NCBI RefSeq assembly: GCF_001427795.1
Contig: NZ_LMHJ01000001.1
Coordinates: forward strand, 1,398,356 to 1,462,355
DNA length: 64,000 bases
Source of the DNA: Nocardioides sp. Root682
GTDB lineage: Bacteria; Actinomycetota; Actinomycetes; Propionibacteriales; Nocardioidaceae
Reading direction: 5' to 3'
A program made the translations under genes and the position numbers. Below are positions 1-8,580 of the stretch, one piece after another; the first letter of the stretch is position 1; the number at the start of each line of letters is the position of its first letter. Under the pieces are notes generated by a model that worked only from the letters and a program-made list of their open reading frames with translations, did no database searches and was not told the DNA's origin.

Positions 1-138
1 CGTCCGGTCAGTTCGCTGTTCCCCTGCTCCATACCTGTATTGGATCATGAGGTGGCGACACAACCACGGCCCGGAAACCCGCCTGTGGACAGGGGAAAGT
101 CCCTTGACTGTGTGTGGAGAGTTCGTGGTCAGGGCCGG
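1..138. other. intergenic, no gene seen
   Basis: The left edge of the window. I find no reading frame here with coding character; frames running into the next gene on the + strand are shadows of the dipeptidase. A short imperfect dyad (CCTGT-GG-ACAGG, about 83-94) is present, with no assigned role. It is probably the upstream region of a gene lying left of the window. Confidence 0.4.
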
Positions 139-178
139 GGGTTTCGAGGCTCGCTGCGCTCGCACCTCAACCACCGGA
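139..178. repeat. REP-like palindrome, copy A
   Basis: A nested imperfect dyad: GGTT and AACC outside, GAGG and CCTC inside, around a GCTCGC-TGC-GCTCGC core. It lies about 15 bp beyond the stop codon of the dipeptidase, on its 3' side. It resembles copies B (4641-4681) and C (14011-14056) in core sequence and in position at gene 3' ends, so it probably serves as a transcription terminator or a dispersed REP-type element. Confidence 0.55.
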
Positions 179-192
179 CCGGGTCCCGGACG

Positions 193-1380
193 TCAGTCGG
201 GCAGCGTCTCGCCCAGCACACGGAGCGTGTTGCCGCCCATGATCGCGGCGACCTCGTTGTCCTCGTACCCACGGTTGACGAGCTCCTGGGTGATCGCAGC
301 GAGCTCGCTGGTGTCCCAGCCGACGACGGTGGCGCCGTCGAAGTCACTGCCGAGCGCGGCGGTCTCGAGGCCGCCGAAGGCGACCACGTGGTCGATGGCG
401 TCGACGACGGCCTTGGTCGTGCGAGCACAGATCGCCGCGTTCCAGTACCCGATGCCGATCACCCCACCAGTGGAGGCAACGCCCCGGATCTCCACGTCGG
501 TGAGGTTCCGGTTGACCTCGCAGGTGGCCTGCACTCCCCCGTGGCTCACGACGACGGGCTTCGTCGCGAGGTCGAGCATCTCGGCGACGGCGGCGTGGCT
601 GGCGTGGGCGAGGTCGACGATGACCCCGCGCCTCTCCATCTCGGCGAAGACGCGACGACCGAGGTCGGTGAGCCCACCCTTGTCGACACCGTGCATCGAG
701 CCGGCGACCTCGTTGTCGAAGAAGTGGGTGAAGCCGGCCATCCGCATGCCGGCGTCGTAGAGCCTGTCGAGGTTGTCGAAGTCGCCTTCGAGGTTGTGCA
801 GGCCCTCGACGGAGAACAGCCCACCGGTGACCTGCTTGCCGGCCTCACGGTCGGCGATCAGCCGCTCCAGGTCACCCTTCGAGCGGATCAGCACCAGCGA
901 CCCGCCGGACTCACGGGCGGCCTTGTCGAGCTTCTCTGCGTGGTAGAGCGACCGCTCCAGCAAGGACCCCCAGGTCCGGAACGGCTGGAGCTGCGCAATG
1001 GCCAGCAGCGTGATGTTGTCGCTCTCGTCGGTGTTGCTGTCGTAGTTCTGACCCTCGGGCGACTTCGACACCGACGAGAAGATCTGCAGTGCGACGTTGC
1101 CGTCCTCGAGGCGCGGCAGGTCCATGTGACCGCGACCTGCCCGATCCAGGAGGTCCCGGTCCCACATCAAGGTGTCGGAATGCATGTCGACGACCTGGAG
1201 CGAGTCGTGCAGCGCCTGCGTCTCAGCGCTGACCTCGGGCAGGTCCACGGGCACGACGCGATTGCGCAGGCTCTCGATCTTTCCGGGCGCGACCGTGAAG
1301 AAGCCGGTCGCACCGATCGCCACGATCAGGACGACGGACAGCGTGGCGATCTTCACCCAGCGGCGCTTGACCCAACCCAT
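193..1380 (-). CDS. membrane-anchored M19 family dipeptidase
   Basis: A 395-residue zinc dipeptidase of the renal dipeptidase (M19) family, expected to cleave dipeptides outside the membrane. Residues about 5-30 form one hydrophobic N-terminal segment preceded by Lys/Arg, which suggests a signal anchor. The family's metal ligands are visible in order: the HSDT motif near residue 68, a Glu in SVEGLHNL, His in DLAHASH, His in VVSHGG, and SDFDG near the C terminus. The start was placed at the ATG giving MGWVKRR because the frame upstream is low-complexity Arg/Gly and overlaps the neighbour. The gene overlaps the 3' end of the PPOX gene upstream by 28 bp, so the two are probably cotranscribed. 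The substrate is not evident. Confidence 0.85.
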   Translation of the reverse strand: MGWVKRRWVKIATLSVVLIVAIGATGFFTVAPGKIESLRNRVVPVDLPEVSAETQALHDSLQVVDMHSDTLMWDRDLLDRAGRGHMDLPRLEDGNVALQIFSSVSKSPEGQNYDSNTDESDNITLLAIAQLQPFRTWGSLLERSLYHAEKLDKAARESGGSLVLIRSKGDLERLIADREAGKQVTGGLFSVEGLHNLEGDFDNLDRLYDAGMRMAGFTHFFDNEVAGSMHGVDKGGLTDLGRRVFAEMERRGVIVDLAHASHAAVAEMLDLATKPVVVSHGGVQATCEVNRNLTDVEIRGVASTGGVIGIGYWNAAICARTTKAVVDAIDHVVAFGGLETAALGSDFDGATVVGWDTSELAAITQELVNRGYEDNEVAAIMGGNTLRVLGETLPD

Positions 1381-2066
1381 CCGGCGGACGCTAGCAGCCC
1401 CTCCGCCCGTCGTACGACGTCCAGCGGTACGTCGGAGTGCGAGTCGGTCGCGGACACGGGCTCCCCCGCCACCCGGGCGAGCGGAACGTACCCGCCCCAC
1501 ACCCCGGCGGCCACGTCCTCGGGTTCGTCGACCGGGTCGCCGGCACGGGCCTTCATCGAGGCCTCGGCGAGCGGGATCGCCAGCACGGCCGTGGCGGCGA
1601 GCTCCTTGCGCGTGCTCGGGCGCAGCGTGGCCGAGCGGCCGGGGATCATGTGGTCGACGATCAGGTCGAGCGCGTGCTGACGCTCCGTCTCGTCATCCAC
1701 GACCCGCGCCGCCCCGATGACGACGGCCGAGCGGTAGTTCATCGAGTGGTGGAAGGCGGAGCGACCCGCCACGAGACCGTCGACCTCCGTCACCGTGACG
1801 CAGACCGTGGCCCCCTGCGCCTGGCGCAGCCACCCGGCCGCAACGGACCCGTGCACGTAGAGGGTCCCTCCTGCATCCGGACCAGAGGCATCGACCGCGT
1901 AGGCGGCCGGGAGCACCAGCGGGTGGTCGCCGACGGTGACACCGATGTGCGCGACCAGTCCGTCCACGAGGAACCGGTGCAGCTCGGAGCGGTCGGAGAC
2001 CATCCGGTTGCGGCCGCGGGTCACGGTCGTGCGCGGTGTGGGCGACAGGGGCAGTTCGGTGCTCAT
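1353..2066 (-). CDS. pyridoxamine 5'-phosphate oxidase-family flavoprotein (NimA-like)
   Basis: A 237-residue predicted FMN-binding split-barrel protein of the Pyridox_oxidase_2 / NimA-like group. The diagnostic stretch is around residues 105-140: SMNYRSAVV followed by a conserved acidic helix and DHMIPGR. Members bind flavin or related cofactors; this one need not be a true PNP/PMP oxidase. The ATG giving MSTELPL is chosen because it abuts the divergent promoter. It is transcribed divergently from a MocR/PdxR-type PLP-binding regulator across a 72-bp gap holding a perfect inverted repeat, which suggests control by that regulator and a link to vitamin B6 or a PLP-dependent signal. Confidence 0.8.
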   Translation of the reverse strand: MSTELPLSPTPRTTVTRGRNRMVSDRSELHRFLVDGLVAHIGVTVGDHPLVLPAAYAVDASGPDAGGTLYVHGSVAAGWLRQAQGATVCVTVTEVDGLVAGRSAFHHSMNYRSAVVIGAARVVDDETERQHALDLIVDHMIPGRSATLRPSTRKELAATAVLAIPLAEASMKARAGDPVDEPEDVAAGVWGGYVPLARVAGEPVSATDSHSDVPLDVVRRAEGLLASAGWVGSSAAG

Positions 2067-2086
2067 GGGTTCTAGACTGACGGCAA

Positions 2087-2110
2087 AGTGGCCCGCTTGC
2101 ACGGGCCACT
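2087..2110. promoter_or_regulatory. inverted-repeat operator between PPOX and MocR genes
   Basis: Two perfect 9-bp arms, AGTGGCCCG and CGGGCCACT, separated by 6 bp, lie in the 72-bp divergent gap. The left arm sits inside AAAGTGG, which resembles the AAAGTGG-containing site I recall for the MocR-type PdxR of Corynebacterium. It is the likely binding site for the adjacent MocR regulator. Confidence 0.55.
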
Positions 2111-2138
2111 GAGCCACCATTCAGACAGGACACTCACC

Positions 2139-3506
2139 ATGGCCGCCACCCTCGCCGTCGTCCTGGACCGCGACGACCGACGGCCTCTGGGCAGACAGCT
2201 CGCCGACCAGATCCGGCGCCAGGTGACCGACGGCCGGCTCGCCTCGGGGGACCGCCTGCCGAGCAGCCGGGCGCTGGCCACCGAGCTCGGCGTCGCGCGC
2301 GCCGTCACCGAGGTGGCCTACGGCCAGCTCGTCGCCGAGGGCTGGCTCGAAGGTCGCCACGGATCCGGCACCTACGTCTCCGCGAGCGCCCCCGCGACGG
2401 CGCCACCACGCCCCAGCCGCCACCGGCCCCCACCGGGCAAACCGCTGATCCGTCTCGACGCGGGCACCCCGTGGATCGACCCGCGGTACGCCGCCCTGTG
2501 GCGTCGCGCCTGGCGCGACGTCTCCACCGCCCGCCCGCCGAGCGGGTACGACGACCCGCGCGGGCTCCCGGAGCTCCGCATCGAGATCGCTGCGCGGCTG
2601 GGCCGGATCCGCGGCCTGGACTGCGATCCCGACGAAGTCCTGGTCACCGCGGGAACCACCGACGGGCTGCGGCACCTCCTCGGGGTGCTGCCGCCAGGCG
2701 GGGTCACGGTCGACGACCCGGGCTACCGGGCAGCCGTCGCGACGATCCGCCTCGCGGGTCGCGAGGTGGTCGACGTACCAGCGCTCGGGCCGCCGCCCGA
2801 CGCCACCACGCTCACCACCTGTGCCGCCGCGTACGTCACGCCGGCCCACCAGCACCCGCTCGGCCCCACCCTGTCCGGCAGCGCCCGCCTCTCCCTGCTC
2901 GACGCGAGCCGGAGGACCGGAGCGCTGGTCATCGAGGACGACTACGACTCGGAGTTCCGCTACGACGTCGCACCCGTGCCCGCCCTCGCCTCGCTCGACC
3001 GCACCCGCGTCGCCTACCTCGGCACTGCGAGCAAGGCCGTCGCGCCGAGCATGCGGCTCGGCTGGATGGTGCCACCGCCGGAGCTCCTCGAGCCGCTCAA
3101 CCAGATGCGCGCCGTCACGCACGACACGGCATCCTGGCCCGTGCAGCGCGCGTACCTCTCCCTGCTCCGCGACGGGTACGTCGACAAGGTGGTCCGCTCC
3201 GCCCGCCGTGTCTACGCCGAGCGGAGCGAGCGGGTGGCCGCCGCGCTCGCGCCGTACGCCCGCAGCAGCGGGCCGATCGCCGGCATGTACGCCACCCTCG
3301 AGCTCCCACGGCGCCAGGCAGGAGCCGCCCACGCCTCCGCCCGCAAGCAGGGGTACGACGTCCCCCTGCTCGCCGACTACTGCCGGTCAGACACCCGGCA
3401 CGGCCTGGTGATCGGGTTCGGCGGGTGCACCGACGCCCAGCTCGACGAGGCGCTCGCCGCGGTTGTGCGCGGACTGGCCGACGTGCGGCAGACTCGGCTC
3501 CCATGA
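2139..3506 (+). CDS. MocR/PdxR-type transcriptional regulator (GntR HTH + aminotransferase domain)
   Basis: A 455-residue MocR-family regulator. Residues about 5-80 form a GntR winged helix (ADQIRRQVTDGRL, LPSSRALATELGV, EGRHGSGTYV). A proline-rich linker (about 85-102) joins it to a fold-type I aminotransferase domain of about 345 residues. The PLP-binding core is intact: DDYDSEFRY at 267-275 and the Schiff-base lysine K299 in TASKAVAPSMR. Such proteins sense PLP or a related ligand and usually act on a divergent neighbour, here the PPOX-family gene. The start was set at MAATLAVV, just after the divergent operator. The stop overlaps the start of the next gene (ATGA). Confidence 0.9.
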   Translation: MAATLAVVLDRDDRRPLGRQLADQIRRQVTDGRLASGDRLPSSRALATELGVARAVTEVAYGQLVAEGWLEGRHGSGTYVSASAPATAPPRPSRHRPPPGKPLIRLDAGTPWIDPRYAALWRRAWRDVSTARPPSGYDDPRGLPELRIEIAARLGRIRGLDCDPDEVLVTAGTTDGLRHLLGVLPPGGVTVDDPGYRAAVATIRLAGREVVDVPALGPPPDATTLTTCAAAYVTPAHQHPLGPTLSGSARLSLLDASRRTGALVIEDDYDSEFRYDVAPVPALASLDRTRVAYLGTASKAVAPSMRLGWMVPPPELLEPLNQMRAVTHDTASWPVQRAYLSLLRDGYVDKVVRSARRVYAERSERVAAALAPYARSSGPIAGMYATLELPRRQAGAAHASARKQGYDVPLLADYCRSDTRHGLVIGFGGCTDAQLDEALAAVVRGLADVRQTRLP

Positions 3507-4129
3507 CCGCGCGTGTGATCGTCCTCGCCGGACCCTCGGGATCGGGCAAGTCGCGGCTGGCAGAGCGCCTGGAGAGGGCGCACGGCTGGCCGACGTTGCG
3601 GCTCGACGACTTCTACCGCGACGGCGACGAGCCGGACCTCCCCCGGATCACCGAGGGCGCCAATGCCGGCATCGTCGACTGGGACCACCCGGGCACGTGG
3701 CATCGCGACGACGCCCTCACCGCCCTGCGCGAGCTCTGTGCGACCGGCGCGACCGAGGTCCCGGTCTACTCGATCGCCGAGAGCAGGCGCACGGGCACGC
3801 ACCGCCTCGACCTGGCCGGCGCCACGCGCTTCTGCGCCGAGGGGATCTTCGCGGCCGAGGTCGTCGAGGAGTGCCGCCGGACCGGGATGCTCGCGGCGGC
3901 GTACTGCATCACCCAGCACCCGGTCGTCACCTTCTGGCGACGGCTCACCCGCGACCTCCACGAGCACCGCAAGCCACCCCTGGTCCTGCTCCGCCGCGGG
4001 CTGGCGCTCGCCCGCGCCCAGCGGCAGGTCGTACGACGCGCGGTCGCCGTCGGCTGCCGCGTCGCCACGGGTGACCGCGCCTTCGCCGACCTCCGCGACC
4101 CGGAGGGCGACCATGCGCTGGCCAGCTGA
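3503..4129 (+). CDS. small P-loop kinase, uridine kinase-like
   Basis: A 208-residue soluble nucleotide-binding protein with Walker A GPSGSGKS at residues 10-17 and LRLDDFYRDGD near residue 35, the arrangement seen in the uridine kinase/phosphoribulokinase superfamily. It is expected to phosphorylate a nucleoside or similar small molecule; the substrate is unproven. The start is the ATG in the ATGA overlap with the MocR gene, so translation is probably coupled. Its 3' end overlaps the following C39-like gene by 17 bp. It sits just before the nucleoside salvage genes, which is compatible with a nucleoside kinase role but is only context. Confidence 0.65.
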   Translation: MTARVIVLAGPSGSGKSRLAERLERAHGWPTLRLDDFYRDGDEPDLPRITEGANAGIVDWDHPGTWHRDDALTALRELCATGATEVPVYSIAESRRTGTHRLDLAGATRFCAEGIFAAEVVEECRRTGMLAAAYCITQHPVVTFWRRLTRDLHEHRKPPLVLLRRGLALARAQRQVVRRAVAVGCRVATGDRAFADLRDPEGDHALAS

Positions 4130-4640
4130 CCTCGACCCGTCGACCCTCAAGCAGCCCGACCCGCGCAGCTGCGGCGCGGCCAGTGCGCTGGCGGCAAAGG
4201 CGCTGCTGACCGACTGGCGCCCGGTCGACGGCGCCGACGGAGCGAACGAGATCAAGAACGAGCACCGGCTGCTCACCTCCGCGACCAGCGCGCGCGACCG
4301 CTTCCAGGTGCCGTGGCCCAGGGCCCTCGGCACGCCCCCGTGGGCGATCGTGAACCTGCTCCGGGTGCTGACCGGCCAGCACATCGCGACCGTGTTCGCG
4401 CGGCCGCGTCCCGCGCTCGCCTACGAGATCGTCCGCGAACAGCTCGCGACCCGTCCCGTCGTGGTCTACATCGGCAGCCGCTGGCTCCCCCGCCACGTCA
4501 TCCTCGCCGTCGCCAACCTGGACGGCGCGATCCAGGTCTTCGACCCCGCGCGCGGTCGGTTGGTCCGGGTGCTGGAGGAGAAGTGGCTCGACAACGACTT
4601 CGATGTCGCCGGGTGGAGCCACGTCTGGTTCGTGGCCTGA
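4113..4640 (+). CDS. C39-like papain-fold protein, putative cysteine peptidase
   Basis: A 175-residue protein with the spacing of a bacteriocin-processing-type (C39) cysteine peptidase: Cys in DPRSCGAASALAA at about residue 20, His in WLPRHVILAV near residue 128, and Asp in VFDPARGRL near residue 144. The family uses a Cys-His-Asp/Asn triad, so catalysis is possible. No signal peptide is visible. It overlaps the kinase gene by 17 bp and is the last gene of the MocR-kinase run. The product could equally be a non-proteolytic relative; the assignment rests on motif order only. Confidence 0.45.
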   Translation: MRWPADLDPSTLKQPDPRSCGAASALAAKALLTDWRPVDGADGANEIKNEHRLLTSATSARDRFQVPWPRALGTPPWAIVNLLRVLTGQHIATVFARPRPALAYEIVREQLATRPVVVYIGSRWLPRHVILAVANLDGAIQVFDPARGRLVRVLEEKWLDNDFDVAGWSHVWFVA

Positions 4641-4681
4641 GGGTCTCGAGACGCTTGCTGCGCAAGCTCCTCGACCAACGG
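4641..4681. repeat. REP-like palindrome, copy B, in a convergent gene junction
   Basis: Nested dyads from outside inward: GGTC/GACC, CGAG/CTCG, and a perfect GCTTGC-TGC-GCAAGC hairpin. It starts on the first base after the stop of the C39-like gene and ends 1 bp before the stop of the convergent add gene. It could terminate transcription from both sides. It is related in sequence to copies A (139-178) and C (14011-14056). Confidence 0.65.
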
Positions 4682-4682
4682 G

Positions 4683-5762
4683 CTAACGGTGGGCGGCGTA
4701 CCAGGGCTTGATGGTCTCGGTGATCAAGCGGTACCGCTCGTCGTACGGGATGAAGGCGGACTTCATCGCGTTGACGGTCAGCCACTCCATCTCGGCCAGC
4801 CCGTAGCCGAAGGTCTCGGCCAGCAGGCCGAACTCCTGGCTCAGCGACGTACGGCTCATCAGCCGGTTGTCGGTGTTGACCGTGACCCGGAACCGCAAAG
4901 ACGCGAGCAGCTTGATCGGGTGCTCGGCCAGCGACGCGGTGGCACCGGTCTGGACGTTCGAGGACGGGCACATCTCGAGCGGGATTCTCTTGTCCCGGAC
5001 GTACGACGCCAGCCGCCCCAGCACCGGAGTGCCGTCGTCGTCCACCGAGATGTCCTCCACGATCCGCACGCCGTGGCCGAGGCGATCGGCACCGCACCAC
5101 TGGACGGCTTCCCAGATCGACGGCAGGCCGAAGCCCTCGCCGGCGTGGATGGTGAAGTGCGAGTTCTCACGCTGGAGGTACTCGAACGCGTCGATGAAAC
5201 GGGTGGGAGGGAATCCCGCCTCCGGGCCGGCGATGTCGAAGCCGGCGACACCGCGGTCACGCCACTGGATCGCGAGCTCCGCGATCTCCATGGCGCGCGC
5301 CGCCTGGCGCATCGCGGTCAACAGGTGGCGGACGATGATCGAGCCGCCCGCGGCGGCCATGCCCTCCTCGAAACCCTTCTGCACGGCGGCGACGACGTCG
5401 GCCAGGTCGAGCCCGGCCTCGACGTGGAGCTCGGGTGCGTAGCGGATCTCGGCGTAGACGACACCGTCCGCTGCGAGGTCCTCGACGCACTCGCGCGCGA
5501 CGCGGGTCAGCGCATCGGCCGTCTGCATCACGCCGACCGTGTGGGCGAACGTCTCGAGGTAGCGCTCCAGCGAACCCGAGTCGGCGGCCTCCGCGAACCA
5601 CGCCGCCAGCGCATCCGCGTTGGACTCGGGCAGCTCGTGGCCGACCTCGACCGCGAGCTCGAGGATGGTCGCGGGACGCAGTCCACCGTCGAGGTGGTCG
5701 TGCAGCAGCACCTTCGGCGCCGCGCGCAGCAGATCAGTCGTCAAGGCACTCGTCGGTTGCAT
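4683..5762 (-). CDS. add: adenosine deaminase
   Basis: A 359-residue cytosolic zinc enzyme that deaminates adenosine and deoxyadenosine to inosine and deoxyinosine. The motifs run in family order: metal ligands H21 and H23 in [12 protein letters not shown], the catalytic [17 protein letters not shown], and the NTDN aspartate near the C terminus. Length is normal for the family. The ATG lies 10 bp downstream of the deoA stop, so deoA-add is a two-gene operon. The neighbouring deoA, cdd and nucleoside importer make this a nucleoside-scavenging cluster; add, deoA and cdd are also neighbours in Mycobacterium tuberculosis. Confidence 0.95.
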   Translation of the reverse strand: MQPTSALTTDLLRAAPKVLLHDHLDGGLRPATILELAVEVGHELPESNADALAAWFAEAADSGSLERYLETFAHTVGVMQTADALTRVARECVEDLAADGVVYAEIRYAPELHVEAGLDLADVVAAVQKGFEEGMAAAGGSIIVRHLLTAMRQAARAMEIAELAIQWRDRGVAGFDIAGPEAGFPPTRFIDAFEYLQRENSHFTIHAGEGFGLPSIWEAVQWCGADRLGHGVRIVEDISVDDDGTPVLGRLASYVRDKRIPLEMCPSSNVQTGATASLAEHPIKLLASLRFRVTVNTDNRLMSRTSLSQEFGLLAETFGYGLAEMEWLTVNAMKSAFIPYDERYRLITETIKPWYAAHR

Positions 5763-5771
5763 GAACCATTC

Positions 5772-7061
5772 CTACCCGACGCGGTCGATCACGAGGGGCC
5801 TGGATTCGTGCGCGGTGCCGGGAGCCGCGACGTCGTACCCGCCCTCGAGGGAAGCCAGCGCTCGGTCGAAGCGCTCAGGAGTGTCGGTCAGCAGGGTGAA
5901 CAAGGGAGCGCCCGCCGTCACGGTGTCACCAGGTCGCGCATGCCAGACCACACCGGCGCCGGCCTGCACCGGATCCTCCTTGCGCGCGCGCCCGGCACCG
6001 AGGCGCCAGGCAGCCAGGCCGACTGCCATCGCGTCGAGTCGAGTGAGCACGCCATCCGCCGGAGCAACCACCACGTGCGACTCCCGGGCCACCGGCAGCA
6101 CTGCCGAGGGATCGCCGCCCTGCGCGCTGATCATCGAACGCCACGCATCCATCGCGGAGCCGTCGGCCAGCTTCTGCGCGGGGTCGATGTCGGGTCGGCC
6201 GGCGGCAGCGAGCATCTCGCGGGCCAGCGCCACCGTCAGCTCGACGACGTCCGCGGGGCCGCCACCGGCGAGCACCTCGATCGACTCGGTGACCTCGATG
6301 GCGTTGCCGGCGGTGAAGCCGAGCGGGGTGTCCATGTCGGTGAGCAGCGCGACGGTGTTCACACCGGCGTCCTTGCCCAGCGCCACCATCACTTCAGCCA
6401 GCTCACGGGCGCGATCCACCGACTTCATGAAGGCGCCGCTGCCGACCTTCACGTCGAGCACCAGCGCACCGGTGCCCTCGGCGATCTTCTTGCTCATGAT
6501 CGAGGAGGCGATCAACGGGATCGCCTCGACGGTGCCGGTCACGTCGCGCAGGGCGTAGAGCTTCTTGTCGGCCGGCGCGAGGCCTTCGCCCGCGGCACAG
6601 ATGACCGCACCGGTGCCCTCGAGCTGCGCCAGCATCTCCTCGTTGGAGAGCAGCGCGCGCCAACCGGGGATCGACTCGAGCTTGTCGAGAGTGCCGCCCG
6701 TGTGGCCGAGTCCGCGACCGGACAGCTGGGGCACTGCCACACCGCAGGCGGCCACGAGAGGAGCCAGCGGCAAGGTGATCTTGTCGCCGACGCCACCGGT
6801 GGAGTGCTTGTCCGCAGTGGGGCGCGAGAGGGACGAGAAGTCCATCCGCTCGCCGGATGCGATCATCGCCGCGGTCCAGTCGGCGATCTCGCGACGGTCC
6901 ATGCCGTTGAGCAGGATCGCCATCGCCAACGACGACATCTGTTCGTCCGCAACCGCTCCGCGGGTGTACGCATCGACCATCCAGTCGATCTGACTCGTGG
7001 AGAGGGTGCCGCCGTCACGCTTGGCGATGATCACCTCGACGGCATCGTGGGTTCCGGCCAT
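5772..7061 (-). CDS. deoA: thymidine / pyrimidine-nucleoside phosphorylase
   Basis: A 429-residue enzyme that splits thymidine or other pyrimidine nucleosides with phosphate to give the base and (deoxy)ribose 1-phosphate. Evidence is the phosphate-loop motif KHSTGGVGDK at about 85-94 and the family signature SGRGLGHTGGTLDKLES at about 114-130. Family-typical SIMSKKIAEG and KVGSGAFM follow in the middle domain. The C-terminal domain is complete. The start MAGTHDAVE is the first ATG with family-like sequence. It is divergent from the cyclase-FHA gene across 79 bp and leads the deoA-add operon. Confidence 0.95.
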   Translation of the reverse strand: MAGTHDAVEVIIAKRDGGTLSTSQIDWMVDAYTRGAVADEQMSSLAMAILLNGMDRREIADWTAAMIASGERMDFSSLSRPTADKHSTGGVGDKITLPLAPLVAACGVAVPQLSGRGLGHTGGTLDKLESIPGWRALLSNEEMLAQLEGTGAVICAAGEGLAPADKKLYALRDVTGTVEAIPLIASSIMSKKIAEGTGALVLDVKVGSGAFMKSVDRARELAEVMVALGKDAGVNTVALLTDMDTPLGFTAGNAIEVTESIEVLAGGGPADVVELTVALAREMLAAAGRPDIDPAQKLADGSAMDAWRSMISAQGGDPSAVLPVARESHVVVAPADGVLTRLDAMAVGLAAWRLGAGRARKEDPVQAGAGVVWHARPGDTVTAGAPLFTLLTDTPERFDRALASLEGGYDVAAPGTAHESRPLVIDRVG

Positions 7062-7140
7062 GCCCGCACCCTACGGCCCCGCGCCAGCGCCATCAGCGGG
7101 ACCGCGGACGGGGCCGCGGACGGGCCGCAGATGGGATTCA

Positions 7141-8061
7141 ATGGCCTTCGTGCCACCCACGACCCCACCCGCGTCGGGAGAGCTCGCCCTGCTCTTCACC
7201 GACATCGAGGGGTCGACCCAGCTCGCGCAGGCCCTCGGACCGCAGTGGCCGGCCACACTGCGGTTGCACCGCGAGCTCAGCCGCGCCGCGTTCCAGCAGT
7301 ACGACGGCCACGAGGTCGACACCGCTGGCGACGGCTTCTTCGTGGTGTTCGTCGACCGCGAACGTGCGGTCGGTGCCGCCATCGCAGCGCAACGGGCCCT
7401 GACCGCCGCGTCGTGGCCGACGGATGCGACCGTCCGGGTGCGGATGGGCCTGCACCACGGGCACGTGGAGTCCTACGACGGTGGCTACGTCGGCTACGAG
7501 GTGCACCGGGCGGCGCGGATCACCGCGGCGGCGCACGGCGGACAGGTCCTGGCGTCGGACGCGATCGTCCGTGGGCTGCAGGTCCCCAGGGAGCAGGGCC
7601 TGGCTGCGGTCGACCTCGGACAGCACCGCCTCAAGGACCTCCGCGCACCCGAGCAGCTCTTCCAGCTGAAGGCACCAGGCATCGAGACCGCGTTCCCGCC
7701 GGTCCGGGCCCTCGCCGGAGCCGAGCTGGTGTCGGCTGCCGACCTCCCCACGACCACCCTCGGCGGCGTCGAGGTGGCGCCGGCCGTCCTCGGCCTGCCG
7801 GACGGCCGTCGGCTGATGTTGACGTCCTCCGGCCTGAGGATCGGGCGCGTCACCCGCAACGACCTCGTGCTCGCCGACCCGTCGGTCAGCCGCCACCACT
7901 GCGCCATCAGCGCCACCAAGCGGGGGTTCGTGGTCACCGACCTGCAGTCGACCCACGGCACCCACGTGAACGACGATCGGCTCGAGGCGTCGCGCCTGCT
8001 CGTGGACGGCGACGTGCTGCGCGTCGGCGACACGAAGATCAGCTTCACGTGGCCCGGTTGA
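7141..8061 (+). CDS. class III nucleotide cyclase-homology domain fused to an FHA domain
   Basis: A 306-residue soluble signalling protein. Residues about 14-178 are a class III adenylate/guanylate cyclase domain with both metal aspartates, D21 (FTDIEGST) and D64 (AGDGFF). The transition-state Asn of the VNxAAR motif is replaced by His (YEVHRAARI, H122; R126 kept), so activity may be altered or lost. Residues about 220-303 are an FHA domain with GRVTRNDLVL, SVSRHHCAI and THGTHVN, which would bind phosphothreonine. It should therefore link Ser/Thr kinase signalling to a cyclase-type module. It lies between divergent deoA and convergent cdd. The start at MAFVPPTT is the first ATG before the domain. 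Confidence 0.85.
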   Translation: MAFVPPTTPPASGELALLFTDIEGSTQLAQALGPQWPATLRLHRELSRAAFQQYDGHEVDTAGDGFFVVFVDRERAVGAAIAAQRALTAASWPTDATVRVRMGLHHGHVESYDGGYVGYEVHRAARITAAAHGGQVLASDAIVRGLQVPREQGLAAVDLGQHRLKDLRAPEQLFQLKAPGIETAFPPVRALAGAELVSAADLPTTTLGGVEVAPAVLGLPDGRRLMLTSSGLRIGRVTRNDLVLADPSVSRHHCAISATKRGFVVTDLQSTHGTHVNDDRLEASRLLVDGDVLRVGDTKISFTWPG

Positions 8062-8100
8062 TCGACGAGCCCGAGGCGCCTGCCTGAGGGAGCTGAGGGA

Positions 8101-8484
8101 TCAGGCGAGGTTCTCCGGGCCGAAGGCCTGCGGCAGCACCTGGTCCATGGTCAGCACACCTTCGGGGGTGAGCACCTCGAGCGGCGCTCCCCCGGCTTCC
8201 CACAGCAGCTGTCGGCAGCGGCCGCACGGCATGATCACCGCACCCGAGCCGTTGACGCAGACGAAGTGCGTCAGCCGACCTCCGCCGGTCGCGTGCAGCT
8301 GGGAGACGAGTCCGCACTCGGCGCAGAGCGTCACGCCGTACGCGGCGTTCTCGACGTTGCACCCCACCAGCAGGCGCCCGTCGTCAGCCAGGGCCGCAGC
8401 GCCGACGTGATAGTTGGAGTACGGCGCGTAGGCGTGCGAGGAGATCTCGATCGCAGCTGCTTGCAGGGCGTCCCAGTCGACCAC
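8101..8484 (-). CDS. cdd: cytidine deaminase
   Basis: A 127-residue zinc deaminase of the short tetrameric type that converts cytidine and deoxycytidine to uridine and deoxyuridine. Zn ligands are C54 in CAEC and C87/C90 in PCGRC; E56 is the proton shuttle. The substrate motif GCNVENAAYG is at 41-50. It is divergent from the nucleoside-binding lipoprotein gene across about 205 bp, so uptake and deamination may share control. Confidence 0.95.
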   Translation of the reverse strand: MVDWDALQAAAIEISSHAYAPYSNYHVGAAALADDGRLLVGCNVENAAYGVTLCAECGLVSQLHATGGGRLTHFVCVNGSGAVIMPCGRCRQLLWEAGGAPLEVLTPEGVLTMDQVLPQAFGPENLA

Positions 8485-8552
8485 CCGGCCAACCTAGCGC
8501 CCCACCTCCCGCGCGCACGAGGATCTTCGGTCCCGGCGCCGGTGCACCACAA

Positions 8553-8580
8553 GAAATGGTCCCAAGTTGGTAACCGTTTC
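8553..8580. promoter_or_regulatory. imperfect dyad in the cdd / nucleoside-binding lipoprotein divergent region
   Basis: A 28-bp imperfect palindrome: GAAAtGGT on the left mirrors AACCgTTTC on the right, 18 of 28 positions symmetric by hand count. It lies 68 bp upstream of cdd and 109 bp upstream of the lipoprotein GTG. It may be an operator for a nucleoside-responsive repressor. The remainder of 8485-8689 shows no gene. Confidence 0.35.

Noticed and set aside
83..94. DnaA box or replication origin near the left edge
   Set aside because: A single CTGTGGACAG-like dyad with no cluster of TTATCCACA-type sites and no dnaA/dnaN nearby.
4689..8087. Very long open frame of over 1000 codons opposite add and deoA, running into the cyclase gene
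   Set aside because: Arg/Gly/Asp-rich translation without motifs, created by GC-biased third positions of real genes on the other strand; add, deoA and the cyclase have clear family motifs.
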